A DNA stretch of 64,000 bases from Trichomonas vaginalis G3. Taxonomy: Eukaryota > Parabasalia > Trichomonadida > Trichomonadidae. The stretch is from contig NC_067205.1 of the NCBI RefSeq assembly GCF_026262505.1, positions 6,324,001-6,388,000 on the forward strand, written 5' to 3'. The position numbers and the translations under genes were made by a program. The notes under the pieces were generated by a model. The model did not search any database. It was not told the origin of the DNA and saw only the letters and a program-made list of their open reading frames with translations. This document shows positions 62,201 through 64,000 of the stretch, in pieces. Positions within the stretch are counted from its first letter, which is position 1. The number at the start of each line of letters is the position of its first letter.

Positions 62201-64000
62201 GGAAGTAACACCGTTATTCCATTAACATTCTCACCTCCGAAAGCAGGTTCATACACATGCAAAGTTATTTTGTCATCTCTTTTTGATACAAGGACTATTA
62301 AAGTTAATGGAACAGCTACACCCCAAACAAAGAACATCTCCATCATGTTCGAAACTACGGCAGGTAAGAACATCACACAAGAAATTCCATTTAATAATCC
62401 ATCCGACCAATTATGGAATTTCAAAATTACATACACAGGAGATTCCGAATTTGAGATTCCAACAAAATTCTCAATCAAACCACAAAGCACACAGAATTTG
62501 CCTATTTTGTTCAAATCTAAGAAGATGGGTCAATACCGAGGCACACTTGTTGTTACTAATCTTACTAAGGAATCAACAGTTAACTACAATCTTCAATCTA
62601 ATGTTTCAGAACCATTGGCAGAAGAAAAGATCTCTATTAAATGCCAAGCTCGAAAGAAACAACAAGTTAAAATCAATTTACCACAAGGATTCATCCAAAA
62701 CGGAACGGCGAAAGTTACATCAGATGTTGCAGTTATTTCATTTGATTCATACATCAGTTGCCAAAACAACAATGCGACATCACCTCTAACAATCAATGTT
62801 TTTGCACTTCGAAGTGGTGTTGCATGTGGCACATTGACCATCACAGATATCAACTCGGGTTGTTTCATCTGGTACATTGTTGAAGTTGAAGTTTCTCGTC
62901 CCGAACCAGAAGAAATCATCCAAGTTTCAACTATCGAACGACAACCTGTCCAAGTGACATTCTCAGTTTTGAATCCTAAGAATATCCATGTTTCATTCGA
63001 TGTTGTTTTCAGTGATAATGATTTATCCGGTCAAAGCAAAATCATTATTCCACCTAAATCTAGCTTTGTTTATACTATCGATTTCAATCCATTATTCTCA
63101 ATGAAGCGAACATCATATGTTTGTTTCTACAACAACGATGAAGGTGAATACAACTACTTGATGAACATCAATGTTGATGAAGCATTACCATGTGTTTTAG
63201 CACCATTCAAATCTATGATTGGTTCATCTAGTTCATCATTCATTCAAATTGAAAACCCATCCAAAAAATTATCTACATTTCGATTCGAAGTTGACAACGC
63301 AGATGTTTTCCATGTTGTTTCTAAACCAACATTCACAATTGATGCACATGATATTAAGAACATCGAAATCAAATACACTCCTAGTAAGATCGGTGTCAAA
63401 GAGACAGGAATTATCCGATTCCATTCTAAAGATGCAGGTAACTGGGTTTTCCAAGTCTCAGGATACGGCAAGCCTCCACAAGCATTGTCACCTATGATTG
63501 TTGAGAGTGCAATCAACCATTCAGTTTCTAGTTCAGTTGTTTTCACAAATCCATTCTCTTTCCCATGCATGTTCGAAGCAACATTGATCAACGACGATGA
63601 CAAAGAGAATCACTTCAAATTACTTTCTAAGCGTCGATCATACCAGTTCCAAGAATATGGTGAGAGTCAACATATTTCATTCACATTCACATCTAATAAA
63701 CTTGGTCAATTCAACGGGACTATCATTGTTACAACTACAGGCAAAGGATCACAGATCTCATGGAATTTCCCACTCATTGGAATTGCTACACAGAACTCAG
63801 AGAACTCTACACCAGAGCTTCATGGCAAAGCGAACCAAGTCATTCGTAAGACTATCGATCTTCCTCTTGCAGGTGAAACAAACGAACTGAAAGCGAGTGA
63901 TTACCAGATTTCTATTGATTACACTAATGGGAATGACTGGATTTCTAAGTACATGACAATTTACTCAGAAGATGTTTATCAATCAAATTACACTATTATG
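56216..64000 (+). CDS. CFAP47: CFAP47-like ASH-domain flagellar protein, partial
   Basis: Open frame of 2,595 codons from ATG 56216 (MTQVPQDMLKIYPNP) with no stop before the window end. It consists mainly of repeated immunoglobulin-like ASH/MSP domains, seen as repeats of the type LDFGKIFVGNTESRKFTIKN ... TFKPN. About residues 460-625 are a charged, Lys-rich insert. Around residues 1340-1650 lies a helical region with VLSTNECALMKWINCYYC and LRNPQILASCFTSLIQ, which fits the calponin-homology-like centre of CFAP47; ASH domains resume after it. CFAP47 belongs to the central-pair apparatus of motile flagella. HYDIN is the main alternative. A Ty/Asn-rich host codon style continues throughout, with no breaks. 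Confidence 0.7.
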   Translation, partial: MTQVPQDMLKIYPNPIILRDLEVGETDTVEFLATNYSKNSLKLRFSLPPKSNFQLNNVAHFSLSPGLQTSRKITFKASDKYEEAQLLVSSPSFEDFTIPVIFYPPSPSIEINKMHFDLGNISLRFPQTQFFKITNFGTKDGNFTITCNDKDVEIFPTTGFIQSNQTHKIQFEIEPTKVGPVQYTINVVCETASIKSQQVIVNANVQDHSVQVFLGKEEVGTVNFGRAFFGQKIKRTLQIVNNAPFKRMFVIQIPYDPTEKRLKTKQIFTPSPIEGEIEGNTTKDIVFYFNPPIEKVESDDEIFYEHETRLDIVKTPISIPLKLSGSAVPSKFKISSLDFSFGEKLVNSSTSQEMEIENISTIKDITFNIKKVAHYHFTPMSGTIKTGCKKVITVSFDPKSLGVINTTTIMEICDGLVARHITLSGTSVSTINMGTKGRVPVWESDPNVKYLLEYPRMEYGFTMKDINDKEKQKEEFEEFIDQESSRRSEKEMRVKLKEQARTDARHLLQSTIPNFTEDQLNKAAENRLEALVKGYDDPINFGMSYADGLEPPAPPADQILSARAPRNKSGNIKSQKGDKKGKNAKTFKTKPTTNAEIAECSKPLSPSQQLSVFMDKEKLEFGEVPVTAKKILPVTFTNNLTQHVFVQLKTDDYPEFNLTKPNAQVVPPNTNVTFEIVLCDSELKVINRQLKYVVNNTHEGIISLTGKTIPIELKLSKNFVNFDLTTISGNNFQMMKDYVTIVNPTEAVVNVRLYGFSENFSFQPSNGQIQPHESLSCEVFFKPGQKQQNETQGILSVKGGPNLNFTITVNCGNPVISLDRNNLDFELVSLGINNILDFNMKNTGNDQALFFISPLSCEDLTINPMSGKILPHDLINFIVGLKCTKPISIKEKVEIVICGQNAQYVNVCGHAENPQIELLFENLDFGKIFVGNTESRKFTIKNTGHIPAIVTLDMTNYEQFTIEYDLELGNAAFNGTQNSIINTTAMGTLSSLDLSMVSSNSSSKTNIQGLTYKITIIEGSEVSFDLIFKPNIVGDFTFEMPLQMADNTFITSSVQPMVIAESIQSPLVSSMNAMDFGLTPIYDALNPNIRPNMKRFILTNKTTNKSVSFRITSTISDEIFLIEPKEGTVNVNEEIPVVVTFRPSSNDPFVSSLTVYAKPEREEEIITTRILVSGSGYNRQFRCEVDNITLPVVPLNIKAERTVRIINTRFIDSKIEAVLPISEKNFPLTVTFPEGNMLQHSLVSTPMTISFVSDKPMSFSTMIAIVDSQGSSYNVTVSVCTDNSVFTLYPVLSFSCFNISNILGRPITASTKNQIPDDFIAQFSNNQGLYDDLKKMRSYKANEISINFIISFLNAFVMSNKISVFPENFSNSKGDLIYKMIDNLSGKKNSMKSDNTTSINKLKCLLQNLMTVGCHVSRIRAEYLLNKEEFIEYYTRKIIRQSLGIDYIQAPDISTLNQKSVNQYITSKLFQEKMNEKKKIIEKLYKPLSQESWLYLINQVLKVYLVSKFNGEKMNQIPGFIDSMKQLKQIGKDNIYNDVNRPPRILTASNVLSTNECALMKWINCYYCLSKKCQDVTPIHSFLELRNPQILASCFTSLIQNSAYKHSENMEENAFSLQKLIQSLRLNFTPDTPALLHGNEPTLCLLSFEIFQTLPHYVPTKTIEFEVELNNTITQNLTISNPSRNEIIYSISLSGSDNFTCEDKKVTLSPGKSTNIPISYFARSHHSDRGTITLLPNRPNTNNNAPVQVSSIVVGLVSNVVVNEPKRQFEMKGQLYLPTSFTIPIQNETGKGGKFNVVYQYSYTTENGYSVGMQPLKEFVCAGRSLNKTLSSKNLVSEISIHVPFVIDEGTIVLPDSKDEQVPFNVVFIPICIGKYKLQILISNSLCGEFVYELNAESEVNYDAESTSNVKCEENSKLSLNLNVEAANKMLANALAYSRIKLSSAYQWPLPENKFKDLVNQTTREILNSFMKNLETKFTLTYSSQYFSGPHEFVLGSNTVIPLTFSPPKAGSYTCKVILSSLFDTRTIKVNGTATPQTKNISIMFETTAGKNITQEIPFNNPSDQLWNFKITYTGDSEFEIPTKFSIKPQSTQNLPILFKSKKMGQYRGTLVVTNLTKESTVNYNLQSNVSEPLAEEKISIKCQARKKQQVKINLPQGFIQNGTAKVTSDVAVISFDSYISCQNNNATSPLTINVFALRSGVACGTLTITDINSGCFIWYIVEVEVSRPEPEEIIQVSTIERQPVQVTFSVLNPKNIHVSFDVVFSDNDLSGQSKIIIPPKSSFVYTIDFNPLFSMKRTSYVCFYNNDEGEYNYLMNINVDEALPCVLAPFKSMIGSSSSSFIQIENPSKKLSTFRFEVDNADVFHVVSKPTFTIDAHDIKNIEIKYTPSKIGVKETGIIRFHSKDAGNWVFQVSGYGKPPQALSPMIVESAINHSVSSSVVFTNPFSFPCMFEATLINDDDKENHFKLLSKRRSYQFQEYGESQHISFTFTSNKLGQFNGTIIVTTTGKGSQISWNFPLIGIATQNSENSTPELHGKANQVIRKTIDLPLAGETNELKASDYQISIDYTNGNDWISKYMTIYSEDVYQSNYTIM

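Noticed and set aside
59752-63603. Minus-strand frames of 80-139 codons
   Set aside because: All lie antisense to the uninterrupted 2,595-codon CFAP47-like frame.

Overview
The window looks like nuclear DNA of a parabasalid protist, most probably Trichomonas vaginalis or a close relative. The reasons are: AT-rich sequence, genes with no visible introns, a Maverick/Polinton, a Tvmar1-like mariner about 1.3 kb long, and the typical surface families (BspA-like leucine-rich repeats, Pmp-like proteins, coiled-coil/ankyrin proteins). Some host genes also have an initiator-like TCA-Y-W motif 15-30 nt before the ATG. The species call is an inference; no rRNA or tRNA gene is present to fix it.

Left part (1-34,500) is a nest of mobile elements. 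1 to about 8,065 is the right-hand part of a Polinton fossil: DNA polymerase B tail, integrase, a 121-bp tandem array, primase-helicase, capsid-like parts, two short paired amphipathic proteins and a coiled-coil protein. A mariner (8,066-9,367) lies at its edge. Next come a TA-flanked 1.27-kb inverted-repeat element (9,732-10,997), a cluster of RNA-like hairpins (11,315-12,053), an internally deleted hAT copy (12,408-13,181), an integrase-type DNA transposon (14,665-18,584) whose gene is decayed, and two nearly identical hAT copies in inverted orientation (19,525-23,046 minus; 25,548-29,555 plus, complete with an 8-bp target duplication). A satellite made almost wholly of inverted repeats (30,784-32,598) sits inside a MULE-like pair of terminal repeats (30,346-33,140).

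Right part (34,500-64,000) is mostly host genes: a secreted BspA-like LRR protein, an ankyrin protein, a GOST-type seven-membrane-span protein, an RGS-like protein, a Pmp-like surface protein, a tubulin-tyrosine-ligase-like enzyme, an LisH/FOP-like low-complexity protein, two single-span membrane proteins (one very rich in Lys/Glu), a Rab-like GTPase, and a very large ASH-domain flagellar protein resembling CFAP47 that runs off the end. A second hAT-type element (43,872-46,559) with a huge minisatellite interior separates the Pmp-like and tubulin-ligase genes. The genes do not form an operon-like set; the tubulin ligase, FOP-like and CFAP47-like proteins share a microtubule/flagellum theme.

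The most unusual signals are: three unrelated tandem or hairpin arrays that share a ~121-bp period; repeated long hairpins with wobble-compatible mismatches; hAT target duplications that have swapped partners, implying a ~10-kb inversion; and a frame offset near the start of the transposase that both long hAT copies share.
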